42,406 bases of DNA from Flavobacteriaceae bacterium (lineage in GTDB: Bacteria; Bacteroidota; Bacteroidia; Flavobacteriales; Flavobacteriaceae), in the NCBI GenBank assembly GCA_017851655.1, contig JAFMMH010000010.1:1-42406 (forward strand). The letters are read 5' to 3'. A program made the position numbers and the translations under genes. How positions within the stretch are numbered: the stretch's first letter is position 1; every line of letters starts with the position of its first letter. Under the pieces are notes generated by a model. It was not told the DNA's origin, searched no databases, and saw only the letters and a list, made by a program, of their open reading frames with translations. Below, one piece after another: positions 25,216-35,016 of this stretch.

Positions 25216-26034
25216 ATGTCTTCAGCCAAAAAAAAATATGCGAGGATAACCACCAAAACCTTGCTTGAAATGAAAGCGAATGGAGAAAAGATTTCCATGC
25301 TTACCGCATACGATTTCACCTTAGGCGGAATTGTTGACCAGGCTGGTATAGATATAATTTTAGTTGGAGATTCTGCATCGAATGTTATGGCAGGTCACGA
25401 GACAACACTCCCCATTACATTAGATCAAATGATTTATCATGCCAGTAGTGTAGTTCGAGCAGTCAAAAGAGCTTTGGTAGTGGTAGACCTTCCTTTTGGA
25501 ACCTATCAAGCTGATTCAAAAGAAGCACTTCGTTCTGCCATCCGAATTATGAAAGAATCGGGTGCCCATGCTGTGAAACTCGAGGGAGGAATTGAAGTCA
25601 AGGAGTCAATTGAACGAATTCTTAAAGCAGGAATTCCTGTAATGGGACACTTGGGGCTTACCCCTCAATCAATCTATAAGTTTGGAACTTATACAGTCCG
25701 AGCTAGAGAAGAAGAAGAGGCAGCTCGGCTAATTGAAGATGCTAAGATGTTAGAAAATATTGGTTGCTTTGGAATTGTATTGGAAAAAATACCCTCCGAA
25801 CTGGCTGCTGAGGCTTCACAATTATCTCATATTCCAATAATCGGAATCGGCGCAGGAAACAAAGTTGACGGTCAAGTTCTTGTATTACATGATATGCTAG
25901 GTATGAACAAAGAATTTAGCCCTCGATTTTTAAGGCGCTATCTAGATTTAGATCAACTACTTCATGAAGCCATTGGAAAGTATAGTGCAGATGTAAAATC
26001 ACAGGATTTTCCTAACCAAAACGAACAATACTAA
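25216..26034 (+). CDS. panB: 3-Methyl-2-oxobutanoate hydroxymethyltransferase
   Basis: PanB transfers a hydroxymethyl group from methylene-THF to 2-oxoisovalerate, making ketopantoate for pantothenate and CoA. The 272-residue protein has the family motifs MLTAYDF (about 29-35), [19 protein letters not shown] (metal site, about 51-69), KLEGG and [10 protein letters not shown] (about 140-149), and the normal length. The 2-oxoisovalerate it uses is also the precursor of leucine made by the operon 2.4 kb downstream. The next gene begins directly at the base after its stop codon. Confidence 0.96.
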   Translation: MSSAKKKYARITTKTLLEMKANGEKISMLTAYDFTLGGIVDQAGIDIILVGDSASNVMAGHETTLPITLDQMIYHASSVVRAVKRALVVVDLPFGTYQADSKEALRSAIRIMKESGAHAVKLEGGIEVKESIERILKAGIPVMGHLGLTPQSIYKFGTYTVRAREEEEAARLIEDAKMLENIGCFGIVLEKIPSELAAEASQLSHIPIIGIGAGNKVDGQVLVLHDMLGMNKEFSPRFLRRYLDLDQLLHEAIGKYSADVKSQDFPNQNEQY

Positions 26035-26718
26035 TTGGTTGTGAAGGAACGAATCCTATTTGAAGACAACCATTTAATTGTCATTAACAAAAAAGCAGGT
26101 GAATTGGTTCAAGGAGACCAAACTGGCGATGTCCCATTAGCTGAACTACTAAAAAAATATCTTAAAGAAAAATACAATAAACCTGGTGATGCATATCTTG
26201 GGGTTGTACATCGGCTTGATCGACCTACAAGTGGTGTTGTATTGTTTGCCAAAACATCCAAAGCACTTTCTAGACTGAATGAACAATTCAAAAACAGAAC
26301 ACCTAAAAAAACGTATTGGGGGATTGTATCAAAAGAATTTGATAGTCCTGAGGGATGTTTAAATCATTGGATGACCCGAAATAACAAACAAAATAAATCT
26401 AAAGCACATAAAAACGAAGTGCCTAACAGCAAACTAGCCATACTAAACTTTAAACGCAAAAAAGATCTTGACCATTATTGTTTACTAGAAATAAATTTAG
26501 AAACAGGGCGTCATCACCAGATCAGAGCGCAATTTAGTAGTCTTGGATTCCCTATTCAGGGGGATTTAAAATATGGAGCTGCTCGAAGTAATAAGGACGG
26601 TAGCATCAGTTTACATGCTCGTAAATTAGAAATTATCCATCCTGTAACTAATGAGCCCTTGGAGTTTATTGCAGATCCGCAGAAAGTGGGGATATGGAAG
26701 GCCGTTCTTTCCGATTAA
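26035..26718 (+). CDS. RluA-family pseudouridine synthase, non-ATG start
   Basis: A 227-residue RNA pseudouridine synthase. The catalytic motif is VVHRLDRPTSGVVLFA with its Asp (about 61-76), preceded by ILFEDNHLIVINKKAG and followed by LETGRHHQIRAQF (about 161-173) and IQGDLKYGA. No S4 domain is present, as in short RluA/RluC relatives. It has no usable ATG at its N-terminus: TTG at 26035, immediately after the panB stop, or GTG at 26041 must serve, implying translation coupled to panB. The target uridine (rRNA or tRNA) is unknown. The last 53 bases overlap the gene on the opposite strand. Confidence 0.88.
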   Translation: MVVKERILFEDNHLIVINKKAGELVQGDQTGDVPLAELLKKYLKEKYNKPGDAYLGVVHRLDRPTSGVVLFAKTSKALSRLNEQFKNRTPKKTYWGIVSKEFDSPEGCLNHWMTRNNKQNKSKAHKNEVPNSKLAILNFKRKKDLDHYCLLEINLETGRHHQIRAQFSSLGFPIQGDLKYGAARSNKDGSISLHARKLEIIHPVTNEPLEFIADPQKVGIWKAVLSD

Positions 26719-28252
26719 GTTGGGCTGCTTTGTTTTTGATAACATCCGCAATTGAAACGTTATTAATCTTACTCTCCAACCACGAAAGAATATCAAGATA
26801 CAGAAAAGAACGCCGCTCATAAGGATCGTTTTCGTATTGCTTAAGTTCTTTGTAAAGTGCTTCAAATGCATGTTTCAAATCGTGAGGATAAATATCTCCA
26901 AGCCCTCTTACAAAACGAATCATTGCCTTCTGAACTTCATGAAGATCATTCATTTTAATTAAAAACTTATAGGTTTCACGTAAATGGGTTTCTAAATGGT
27001 AATCAAATCCAGCCTCATAATGGGCAAAAATGTTAAGGACACGAGCGAAACAGAGTAAATCTTCTCGCATTTTAAGGCTTTTATTACTGATGATTTTGTC
27101 CAAATAAACCATACAGTTTTCATAATCTTCAGCACCAAAGTAGATACAGGCAATTTTGTAATAAAACATCATAATGTGATGCTGATCAATTTGATTGCTG
27201 AATTCTCTTATACCGTTATTTATTTCAGGTATTATGACCAACCCCTCTTTAAAACTACCTTCTAAAAAATGAAAGTTCAGTTTATTGCTGAAATAAAACT
27301 GAAAGCTTAGAGCTTTTAAATTGTCATTATTGGGAAAGTCCTCATTTGAAGTTCGGAACATCATCTGTTGCAAAACCTCTTTAAATTTTGAAGGGTATTT
27401 AATGAGTGCGAGACTTTCCATTAAGTAGTTGTTTCCTTTAAGATAGAAAACAGGATGAATCTCAATCATGGAAGGGGATTTCTCAAACATTTCAACCCAT
27501 TTAGATGCATAACGATAGGTTGAGAGAAAGTCTTGAGTCAAAAAACTATACCAAACATGAGCTTTATAAAACCACAATTTTTCTCTGAAACCCAACGATT
27601 CATAATTTAGTTTGGGTAAGTTTTCATAAAAAAATTGAGTAATCTCACGAAACTCTTCATCACTTTTTGCATACCCAGCCTTGATCAGTCGTTCATAGAG
27701 CTGAAGGGACAAGTTGGACAGTTGTGTTGCCAAATTATTTTGAACCCGAAGTTGATTAGACTCTGAAATAAGTTTTTCAGTTCGATTACTCAGACTTCGT
27801 GTAATGTATTGTGATTCGATTACTTTCTCTAGTTCCACTATATCGTATGCACTATACTTTTCTTCATTTTTCAGTGCTAATAATTTTGCTTTTTCTAAAA
27901 CTTTAAGGCTCTGTTTGTATAGTCCTTTTTGATAAAGAATGGTAGCAAAATCAAGCTGTTCACGAATTTGAATCCGAATGTTTTTATGAACAGGATTCAT
28001 CCGAAGACTAATTAATATTTGTTTATATAAATGTGCTTTAAGATTGGAGAGTTGTTGCTTCGTGACAATCCCTTTCTTAAGAATCACCTTTTCATCATAA
28101 CGATTCATTTTATCTAGAAGCTGAAATAAATTCAAAAACTTCGAATCTTCGTTAGACCCCATACGACCTACGTACAATCTAAACTGTCTTTTTTCTGATT
28201 TTGTAAGGGATTTTACAAGTACAAACAAATTATCTTTCTGTTCACTTGTCAT
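26666..28252 (-). CDS. Unrecognised 528-residue helical protein
   Basis: No named family is recognised. The product is a soluble, almost entirely alpha-helical protein without signal peptide or membrane segments. Recurrent helix pairs such as YQKGLYKQSLKVLEKAKLLA and ENCMVYLDKIISNK suggest TPR-like repeats in the middle. The N-terminus (LFVLVKSLTKSEKRQFRLYV) is highly charged, and the C-terminus (about 450-515) is helical and acidic/aromatic. It resembles conserved hypothetical proteins I have seen in Flavobacteriaceae. Its 3' end overlaps the pseudouridine synthase gene by 53 bases, so the last 17 residues are constrained by two reading frames. It may act as a scaffold, but that is only inference. 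Confidence 0.8.
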   Translation of the reverse strand: MTSEQKDNLFVLVKSLTKSEKRQFRLYVGRMGSNEDSKFLNLFQLLDKMNRYDEKVILKKGIVTKQQLSNLKAHLYKQILISLRMNPVHKNIRIQIREQLDFATILYQKGLYKQSLKVLEKAKLLALKNEEKYSAYDIVELEKVIESQYITRSLSNRTEKLISESNQLRVQNNLATQLSNLSLQLYERLIKAGYAKSDEEFREITQFFYENLPKLNYESLGFREKLWFYKAHVWYSFLTQDFLSTYRYASKWVEMFEKSPSMIEIHPVFYLKGNNYLMESLALIKYPSKFKEVLQQMMFRTSNEDFPNNDNLKALSFQFYFSNKLNFHFLEGSFKEGLVIIPEINNGIREFSNQIDQHHIMMFYYKIACIYFGAEDYENCMVYLDKIISNKSLKMREDLLCFARVLNIFAHYEAGFDYHLETHLRETYKFLIKMNDLHEVQKAMIRFVRGLGDIYPHDLKHAFEALYKELKQYENDPYERRSFLYLDILSWLESKINNVSIADVIKNKAAQLNRKERPSISPLSADLQ

Positions 28253-28326
28253 TGTAATGGGATTTGATGCAAAACACTAATTATTAAGACTTTATAAGGT
28301 TGTTTGTCGTGTCGAATGTTGTAATA

Positions 28327-28334
28327 CAAAAGTA
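28327..28334 (-). promoter_or_regulatory. Putative -7 box TACTTTTG for the 528-residue protein gene
   Basis: On the minus strand TACTTTTG matches TAnnTTTG and lies 74 bases before the ATG at 28252. The longer leader makes this less certain than the other boxes. Confidence 0.3.
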
Positions 28335-28405
28335 ACAATTATATATAAATATAACCATTTTATATAAATTCGTCTTATTAAATCTTGAAGTCTTACATTC
28401 ATTTT

Positions 28406-29554
28406 ATGGATTACGTAGAAATTTTTGACACTACTCTTCGCGACGGCGAACAAGTTCCTGGTTGTAAGCTTGACTCAAGAACGAAACTGATAATCGCTGA
28501 ACAACTAGATTTGTTGGGCGTAGATGTTTTGGAAGCAGGTTTCCCAATCTCCAGCCCTGGTGATTTTAAATCCGTAGAAGAAATTTCAAAATTAATAAAA
28601 AAAGCAAGAGTTTGTGCATTAACTCGTGCTGTTCAAAAAGACATTGATGTCGCTGCTGATGCAATTAAACATGCAAAACTTTCTAGAATTCACACTGGCA
28701 TTGGAACTTCTGAGAGTCACATGCGGTACAAATTTAACGCAACTCCTGATCAAGTATTAGAACGAGCTGTTGCAGCCGTTAAACATGCGAAATCCTATGT
28801 TGAGGATGTAGAGTTTTATGCCGAAGATGCTGGAAGAACTGACAATGAATTCCTTGCAAGAGTATGCGAAGCAGTTATCAAGGCTGGTGCAACCGTATTA
28901 AATATTCCAGATACCACAGGCTATTGTTTGCCTGAAGAATACGGAGCTAAAATGAAGTACTTGATGGAAAATGTCAAAGACATTCACAAGGCGAGACTTT
29001 CATGTCATTGTCATAATGACCTCGGTTTGGCAACTGCCAACTCAATTGCGGGTGTTCAAAATGGTGCAAGACAAATTGAATGTACAATCAACGGAATTGG
29101 AGAACGCGCAGGAAACACTTCATTAGAAGAAGTCGTCATGATTCTAAGACAACATCCTGGTTTAAATTTAGATACCCGTATCCAATCTAAAATGCTAAGC
29201 GGGATCAGTAAATTAGTATCTGAAAGTATGGCAATGCCAGTACAACCAAACAAAGCCATTGTTGGAGCAAATGCTTTTGCCCACTCCTCTGGTATTCATC
29301 AAGACGGTGTAATTAAGAAACGAGAAACTTACGAAATTATTGATCCAAAAGATGTCGGTGTAACCGAATCTTCTATAGTACTTACTGCGAGAAGCGGTAG
29401 AGCTGCACTCGCTTACCGAGCAAAAAATATTGGCTACGAATTGGACAAACTACAATTAGATAAGGTTTACCAACAATTTCTCGTGGTAGCAGATCAACAA
29501 AAAGAAATTAATGATGAGGATTTACCTAAAATCATTAAAGCTAGTAACATTTAA
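28406..29554 (+). CDS. leuA: 2-Isopropylmalate synthase, short form without regulatory domain
   Basis: From the ATG at 28406 the product has 382 residues; an upstream TTG at 28385 would add seven and is not needed. It is a DRE-TIM metallolyase with [14 protein letters not shown] (about 6-19), the metal-binding HCHNDLGLA and [14 protein letters not shown]. It condenses acetyl-CoA with 2-oxoisovalerate in the first step of leucine synthesis. It stops before the C-terminal leucine-binding regulatory domain found in long LeuA, so feedback control of this copy is not expected from sequence. It opens the leuA-leuC-leuD-cimA-leuB operon. No leucine-rich leader peptide is seen before it. A homocitrate-synthase-like specificity is less likely in this context. 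Confidence 0.92.
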   Translation: MDYVEIFDTTLRDGEQVPGCKLDSRTKLIIAEQLDLLGVDVLEAGFPISSPGDFKSVEEISKLIKKARVCALTRAVQKDIDVAADAIKHAKLSRIHTGIGTSESHMRYKFNATPDQVLERAVAAVKHAKSYVEDVEFYAEDAGRTDNEFLARVCEAVIKAGATVLNIPDTTGYCLPEEYGAKMKYLMENVKDIHKARLSCHCHNDLGLATANSIAGVQNGARQIECTINGIGERAGNTSLEEVVMILRQHPGLNLDTRIQSKMLSGISKLVSESMAMPVQPNKAIVGANAFAHSSGIHQDGVIKKRETYEIIDPKDVGVTESSIVLTARSGRAALAYRAKNIGYELDKLQLDKVYQQFLVVADQQKEINDEDLPKIIKASNI

Positions 29555-29569
29555 TCAGTTTGAAAATTC

Positions 29570-30970
29570 ATGAAACAAACCCTATTTGACAAAGTTTGGG
29601 ACTCCCATATAGTGCGAAGCATTGAGCATGGACCAGACGTCCTCTTTATAGACCGACACATGGTCCACGAAGTAACCAGCCCAGTAGCATTTTTAGGTAT
29701 AAAAAACAGGGAGCTCCCTGTACTTTACCCAGAACGAACTTTTGCAACAGCTGATCATAATACACCAACAATCAATCAACACTTACCTGTTGCTGACCCT
29801 CTTTCAAGAAATCAGCTTAAGGCACTTGAACAAAATGCCAATGCGCATGGGATTTCTTATTGGGGCTTAGGACATGAAAAAAATGGCATCGTACACGTTG
29901 TTGGACCAGAATACGGAATCACCCAACCCGGTGCAACCATCGTTTGTGGAGATTCACACACCTCTACTCATGGTGCTTTTGGAGCTATTGCCTTTGGAAT
30001 AGGAACTTCAGAAGTAGAAATGGTCTTGGCAACTCAATGCATCATGCAGCCCAAGCCGAAAAAAATGCGAATTACTATCAATGGTTCTCTAAATGAAGGA
30101 GTAACTCCAAAAGATGTTGCCTTATTCATCATTTCTAAATTAACTACTTCCGGAGCAACTGGCTATTTTGTAGAATACGCCGGAGAAGTTTTTCAACAAC
30201 TCAGTATGGAAGGTCGAATGACGGTTTGTAATTTGAGTATTGAAATGGGAGCTCGTGGTGGTATGATTGCACCAGATGAAAAAACATTTGAATACATTAA
30301 GGATAGAGAATTTACTCCAAAAGGTGCTGATTGGGAAAAAGCGATGGACTATTGGAAAACACTACACACAGATGAAGGAGCCTCTTTCGATAAAGAGTTC
30401 ATTTATCACGGGTCTGAAATAGATCCAATGATCACGTTTGGAACGAACCCTGGAATGGGAATGAGTATTACCAAGGCGATTCCTAAAGCCTCTGAGCTAG
30501 AAGGTGGAGAAGCTACTTATGCTAAATCACTAGAGTATATGGGCTACAAAGAAGGAGAGCTTATGGTAGGAAAACCAATTGATTATGTATTTATTGGGAG
30601 TTGTACCAATGGAAGAATTGAAGATTTTAGAGCTTTTGCAAGTGTTGTAAAAGGGAAAAAGCGTGCAGACAATGTAACAGCTTGGTTAGTCCCAGGTTCA
30701 CATAAAGTACTCAATGCAATCAAAGAAGAGGGACTTTTAGAAATTTTTGAAGAAGCTCAGTTCGAACTTCGTGAACCCGGATGTTCAGCTTGTTTGGCAA
30801 TGAATGATGACAAAATTCCTGCTGGAAAATACGCAGTAAGTACTTCCAATAGAAATTTTGAAGGACGTCAAGGACCGGGTTCGAGAACCCTCCTCGCAAG
30901 TCCTTTAGTTGCAGCAGCTGCAGCAATAACAGGAAAAATTACTGATCCAAGAACTTTAATAAACCACTAA
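29570..30970 (+). CDS. leuC: 3-Isopropylmalate dehydratase large subunit
   Basis: LeuC carries the [4Fe-4S] cluster that isomerises 2-isopropylmalate to 3-isopropylmalate, and citramalate to beta-methylmalate. The 466-residue protein has the cluster cysteines in [11 protein letters not shown] and [10 protein letters not shown], the substrate segment [14 protein letters not shown], and the aconitase-family N-terminus [10 protein letters not shown]. Length is standard. Its stop codon overlaps the leuD start by one base, so the two subunits are translationally coupled. Confidence 0.96.
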   Translation: MKQTLFDKVWDSHIVRSIEHGPDVLFIDRHMVHEVTSPVAFLGIKNRELPVLYPERTFATADHNTPTINQHLPVADPLSRNQLKALEQNANAHGISYWGLGHEKNGIVHVVGPEYGITQPGATIVCGDSHTSTHGAFGAIAFGIGTSEVEMVLATQCIMQPKPKKMRITINGSLNEGVTPKDVALFIISKLTTSGATGYFVEYAGEVFQQLSMEGRMTVCNLSIEMGARGGMIAPDEKTFEYIKDREFTPKGADWEKAMDYWKTLHTDEGASFDKEFIYHGSEIDPMITFGTNPGMGMSITKAIPKASELEGGEATYAKSLEYMGYKEGELMVGKPIDYVFIGSCTNGRIEDFRAFASVVKGKKRADNVTAWLVPGSHKVLNAIKEEGLLEIFEEAQFELREPGCSACLAMNDDKIPAGKYAVSTSNRNFEGRQGPGSRTLLASPLVAAAAAITGKITDPRTLINH

Positions 30971-31566
30971 TGGCATACGATTCTTTTAAAACTCTAACTA
31001 GTAGTGCTGTACCCCTACCTATTGAAAATGTAGACACAGATCAAATCATCCCAGCGCGATTTCTAAAAGCGACTGAAAGAATAGGATTTGGTGATAATTT
31101 ATTTCGTGATTGGCGATATAATCAAGATGGATCACCTAAGTCAGAATTTGTATTAAACAACTCTACCTATTCAGGCAAAATTCTAGTAGGTGGACATAAT
31201 TTTGGTTCCGGGTCTTCCAGAGAACATGCCGCATGGGCCATTTATGATTATGGTTTTCGTTGTGTAGTATCTAGCTTTTTTGCTGATATTTTTAGAGGTA
31301 ATTGCTTAAATATAGGTGTACTTCCTGTTCAAGTTTCTGAAACATTTCTAGCCCAAATTTTTGAAGCAATTGAAAAAAATCCAAATACTTCCTTGACAAT
31401 AGATCTTTTAAATCAAAAGATTAGTCTAGACGCAATGGGTATTTCAGAAAGTTTCGACATCAACAAGTATAAAAAAGAAAATATGTTGAATGGTTATGAT
31501 GATATTGATTATTTAAGTAATATCAAGTCTGAAATTCAACAATTTGCCTCAAACACACCGCTTTAA
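30970..31566 (+). CDS. leuD: 3-Isopropylmalate dehydratase small subunit
   Basis: The 198-residue swivelling-domain subunit that completes the LeuCD active site. It shows ENVDTDQIIPARFLK (about 18-32), the GGHNFGSGSSREHA turn (about 74-87) and VSSFFADIFRGNCLNIG. Length matches LeuD of the bacterial heterodimer type. It follows leuC with one base of overlap, and nine bases separate it from the citramalate synthase-like gene. Confidence 0.96.
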   Translation: MAYDSFKTLTSSAVPLPIENVDTDQIIPARFLKATERIGFGDNLFRDWRYNQDGSPKSEFVLNNSTYSGKILVGGHNFGSGSSREHAAWAIYDYGFRCVVSSFFADIFRGNCLNIGVLPVQVSETFLAQIFEAIEKNPNTSLTIDLLNQKISLDAMGISESFDINKYKKENMLNGYDDIDYLSNIKSEIQQFASNTPL

Positions 31567-31575
31567 TTAAATAAA

Positions 31576-33099
31576 ATGGTGATGGGAAAAACTCTTGAAA
31601 TAATGGATACTACCTTGAGGGATGGAGAACAAACCTCAAGCGTTTCCTTTTCTTCTTCTGAGAAACTAACCCTTGCCAAACTTCTCTTACAAGAGCTTAA
31701 AGTAGATCGAATTGAGATTGCCTCCGCCAGAGTTTCTGACGGTGAGTTTAAAGCGGTTAAAGAAATTACTTCATGGGCTAGAAAACAAAATCTAATAGAG
31801 GGTATTGAAGTTCTTACTTTTGTAGATGATGGTGTTTCACTGAAGTGGATGGTTGAAGCGGGTGCTGAAGTTCAAAATCTTCTTACTAAAGGATCCCTAA
31901 ATCATTTGAAGTTTCAGCTCAAACAAACCCCTAAAGAGCACTTTGAAAATATTAAAAAGTGTTTACTAGATGCTAGTTCTAAAGGAATCAAAACGAATGT
32001 TTACCTTGAGGATTGGAGTAATGGAATGTTGCATTCAGAAGATTATGTCTTCGAATATCTAGATTTTTTAGAAACTCAACCGATAGAACGTGTTTTACTC
32101 CCGGATACCCTTGGAATACTTACACCTGAAGACACCGCTAAATTTCTAAAAAAAATTATAAATCGCTATCCCAAACTTCGATTTGATTTTCATGGTCACA
32201 ATGATTACGACCTGAGTGTTGCGAATGCGATGGAAGCAGTAAAAGCTGGTGTAAATGGTTTACACCTCACGGTAAATGGAATGGGAGAACGAGCTGGAAA
32301 TGCTCCTTTAGCAAGTGTGGTTGCTGTAATTAATGACTTTCTACCTGATGTGAAAATCAATATTAATGAAAATTCATTATACAAGGTTAGTAAATTAGTT
32401 GCCACATTTACAGGCTTTAGAATTCCTGCAAACAAACCAATTGTTGGTGAAAATGTTTTTACGCAAACAGCTGGAATTCATGCGGATGGAGACAACAAAA
32501 AAAATCTTTATTTCAATGATTTATTGCCTGAACGTTTTGGAAGAAAACGCAAATACGCACTTGGCAAAACTTCTGGAAAAGCCAATATTCAAAAAAATCT
32601 TCAGGAATTTGGACTGACCTTAAATGAAACTGAACTCAAAAAAGTTACGGCTCGAATCATTGAATTAGGAGATAGGAAAGAGCGTGTAACTGCGGAAGAT
32701 CTTCCCTTCATAATCTCTGATGTATTGGGAAACAATATTCCCGACAAAGTCAAGTTGGAATCCTATGTCCTCACACACTCAAAAGGACTGAGTCCCACAA
32801 CCAGTATTTCAATCAATATCAATGGTCAATCATTTGAAGAAAACGCCTCAGGAGATGGACAATATGATGCTTTTTGGAATGCACTTGGAAAAATATATAC
32901 AAAACAAAAACTGAGATTACCTAAATTGGTCGATTATGCTGTTAGAATACCTCCTGGGAGTAATTCTGACGCCCTCTGCGAAACAACGATTACTTGGAAA
33001 ACAAAAGACAAAGAATTTACTACGCGCGGTTTAGATTCTGATCAAACGGTATCTGCTATAAAAGCAACTGAAAAGATGCTTAACATTATTCAAAATTAA
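31576..33099 (+). CDS. cimA: Probable (R)-citramalate synthase with C-terminal regulatory domain
   Basis: A 507-residue LeuA-like enzyme: [14 protein letters not shown] (metal/acceptor site), FDFHGHNDYDLSVANA, NGMGERAGNAPL, then the C-terminal LeuA-type dimerisation/regulatory domain from about residue 385, ending TVSAIKATEKMLN. It closely resembles the Leptospira citramalate synthase from memory, including EIASARVS and NVYLEDWSNG. Leu80, Leu103 and Tyr143 correspond to the hydrophobic residues described there for choosing pyruvate. The product citramalate would be turned by LeuCD and LeuB into 2-oxobutyrate for isoleucine. Feedback domain presence suggests regulation by isoleucine. Start may be 31576 or the ATG at 31582. 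A second isopropylmalate synthase is the main alternative. Confidence 0.8.
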   Translation: MVMGKTLEIMDTTLRDGEQTSSVSFSSSEKLTLAKLLLQELKVDRIEIASARVSDGEFKAVKEITSWARKQNLIEGIEVLTFVDDGVSLKWMVEAGAEVQNLLTKGSLNHLKFQLKQTPKEHFENIKKCLLDASSKGIKTNVYLEDWSNGMLHSEDYVFEYLDFLETQPIERVLLPDTLGILTPEDTAKFLKKIINRYPKLRFDFHGHNDYDLSVANAMEAVKAGVNGLHLTVNGMGERAGNAPLASVVAVINDFLPDVKININENSLYKVSKLVATFTGFRIPANKPIVGENVFTQTAGIHADGDNKKNLYFNDLLPERFGRKRKYALGKTSGKANIQKNLQEFGLTLNETELKKVTARIIELGDRKERVTAEDLPFIISDVLGNNIPDKVKLESYVLTHSKGLSPTTSISININGQSFEENASGDGQYDAFWNALGKIYTKQKLRLPKLVDYAVRIPPGSNSDALCETTITWKTKDKEFTTRGLDSDQTVSAIKATEKMLNIIQN

Positions 33100-33106
33100 A
33101 CTAAAT

Positions 33107-34174
33107 ATGGATTTAAAAATTGCACTTTTAGCCGGAGACGGAATTGGGCCAGAAGTCATCGAACAAGCTGTAAGGGTTTCAGATGCGATTGCCAAAAAAT
33201 TTAATCATAACATTCAATGGACACCCGCTCTAACAGGTGCTGCTGCTATCGATGCTGTAGGTGATCCATACCCTGATGAGACTCATCAAATTTGTTTAGA
33301 TGCAGATGCCGTATTATTTGGAGCCATTGGTCATCCTCGATTTGATAACGACCCGTCGGCTAAAGTTCGACCAGAACAAGGGCTTTTAAAGATGCGTCAG
33401 AAATTAGGTTTGTTCGCCAATGTAAGACCAACATTTACCTTTCCTTCTCTACTCGATAAATCGCCTTTAAAGCAAGAGCGCATTGAAGGAACCGATCTTG
33501 TGTTTTTAAGAGAATTAACCGGAGGGATTTACTTCGGTGAACGTGGTCGTTTGGATAATGGTAACACAGCTTTTGACACCTGTACTTATACACGAGACGA
33601 AATCAAACGATTAGCTAAAAAGGGATTCGAATTGGCAATGATACGTTCAAAAAAATTATGCTGTGTTGATAAGGCGAATGTTTTAGAAAGTTCACGTCTT
33701 TGGAGAGAAACAGTTCAAGCAATGGAAAAAGAATATCCAGAGGTGACTGTTAGTTATGAATTTGTTGATGCTGTAGCAATGAGACTAGTACAATGGCCAA
33801 ACAGCTATGATGTATTAATTACCGAAAACCTATTTGGAGACATCCTTACCGATGAGGCCTCTGTAATTTCAGGTTCAATGGGTTTAATGCCTTCAGCATC
33901 TGTTGGAACTGAAAATGCACTTTACGAACCTATACATGGGTCGTTCCCCCAGGCTACCGGCTTGGGTATTGCAAATCCGTTAGCTACCGTACTTTCAGCT
34001 GCAATGATGTTCGAAATGAGCTTTGGTTTAATAGAAGAGGGGGCTACTATACGAAAGGTTGTAGACCAATCATTAGCTGAGGGGATTGTTACTGAAGACT
34101 TGAAAGAAAATGGAGAAAAGGGGAATTCAACTACTGAAGTTGGTGATTATTTAGTTTCAAAAATTTTAAGCTAG
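33107..34174 (+). CDS. leuB: 3-Isopropylmalate dehydrogenase
   Basis: LeuB oxidises and decarboxylates 3-isopropylmalate with NAD+, and also beta-methylmalate for the citramalate route. The 355-residue protein has the family's GDGIGPEV (about 10-17), AIGHPRFD (about 73-80), the substrate-arginine region and LRELTGGIYFGERG, plus NLFGDILTDEASVISGSMG with the metal-binding aspartates. Length is standard. Seven bases separate it from cimA. No clear terminator is seen in the 185-base gap that follows. Confidence 0.95.
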   Translation: MDLKIALLAGDGIGPEVIEQAVRVSDAIAKKFNHNIQWTPALTGAAAIDAVGDPYPDETHQICLDADAVLFGAIGHPRFDNDPSAKVRPEQGLLKMRQKLGLFANVRPTFTFPSLLDKSPLKQERIEGTDLVFLRELTGGIYFGERGRLDNGNTAFDTCTYTRDEIKRLAKKGFELAMIRSKKLCCVDKANVLESSRLWRETVQAMEKEYPEVTVSYEFVDAVAMRLVQWPNSYDVLITENLFGDILTDEASVISGSMGLMPSASVGTENALYEPIHGSFPQATGLGIANPLATVLSAAMMFEMSFGLIEEGATIRKVVDQSLAEGIVTEDLKENGEKGNSTTEVGDYLVSKILS

Positions 34175-34359
34175 TATCCTCCATCCAGGGTTTTCTCTTT
34201 TTTAATGTGCTCTATCTTATAAATTTAAAATATGAAGTTTCGATTTCATAATTCTAACGTTAAAATGAAAGAAAATGCATTAAAATTCTGGCTGATCACA
34301 TTGGTTTTTGTGGGAGTCATTTAGTTTGTATTATCTTTAAATTCTAATTCTGTATAACT

Positions 34360-35013
34360 ATGAAAAGTTTAATCACACTATTATTTATCATCAGCCTACA
34401 GGCCTGCATTTCAAGCACCCCCCCAATAGATAGAATTGAACCGATTTGGGAACCTCAAATTAGTTTGCAAGAGGGTTTAAAAAAGGCATATTTTGCTTCA
34501 GGATGTTTTTGGTGTGTAGAAGCTATATACGAAAGTGTTCGTGGAGTTTCTGAAGCCTATTCAGGTTATGCAGGTGGGTTCACAAAAAATCCCAATTACA
34601 ATCAAATCGGAACTGGTCGTACTGGCCATGCTGAGGCAGTTGAAGTGATTTATGACCCTAAAGTTGTCAGTTTTAGTACACTTGTTCAAGTCTTTTTCGG
34701 TTCTCACGATCCTACAACACCTAATCGTCAAGGACCTGATTCAGGATCTCAATACCGCTCTATTGCATTCTATACTTCTGATCAAGAACGAGAGATCATT
34801 CAAAACTACATGCAGATGCTTAAAGACAAAGAGATTTTTAAAAAAGAAATTGTTACAGAAATAAAACCTCTTGAAAGATTTTATTACGCTGAAGAATATC
34901 ATCAGGATTACGAAAAAAACAACCCCGATAATCCATATGTAAGACAGGTTTCTATTCCTAGACTCAGAAAATTCCAAAGTCAGTATCCAGAATTACTCAA
35001 AGATAATCACTAA
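34360..35013 (+). CDS. msrA: Peptide methionine sulfoxide reductase MsrA, predicted lipoprotein
   Basis: MsrA reduces methionine-S-sulfoxide in proteins. The catalytic motif is SGCFWCVEA with the nucleophile Cys49 and Cys52. The downstream YAGGFTKNPNYNQIGTGRTGHAEAVEV and HDPTTPNRQGPDSGSQYRS segments are typical. Unusually, residues 1-16 form a lipoprotein signal peptide with an LQAC lipobox (Cys16), so the enzyme is likely anchored outside the cytoplasm. The family's cytosolic form is about 170-180 residues; the extra length here is the signal and linker. It appears co-transcribed with the aldose epimerase gene three bases downstream. Confidence 0.94.
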   Translation: MKSLITLLFIISLQACISSTPPIDRIEPIWEPQISLQEGLKKAYFASGCFWCVEAIYESVRGVSEAYSGYAGGFTKNPNYNQIGTGRTGHAEAVEVIYDPKVVSFSTLVQVFFGSHDPTTPNRQGPDSGSQYRSIAFYTSDQEREIIQNYMQMLKDKEIFKKEIVTEIKPLERFYYAEEYHQDYEKNNPDNPYVRQVSIPRLRKFQSQYPELLKDNH

Positions 35014-35016
35014 ATA

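Noticed and set aside
28253-28405. Leucine attenuator or leader peptide before leuA
   Set aside because: No short ORF rich in leucine or branched-chain codons and no terminator/antiterminator pair can be seen.
34232-34324. 30-codon ORF in the leuB-msrA gap with a hydrophobic end
   Set aside because: Too short to support; the same stretch holds a possible TTTTTG and TATCTTTA promoter pair, and no partner or repeat supports translation.
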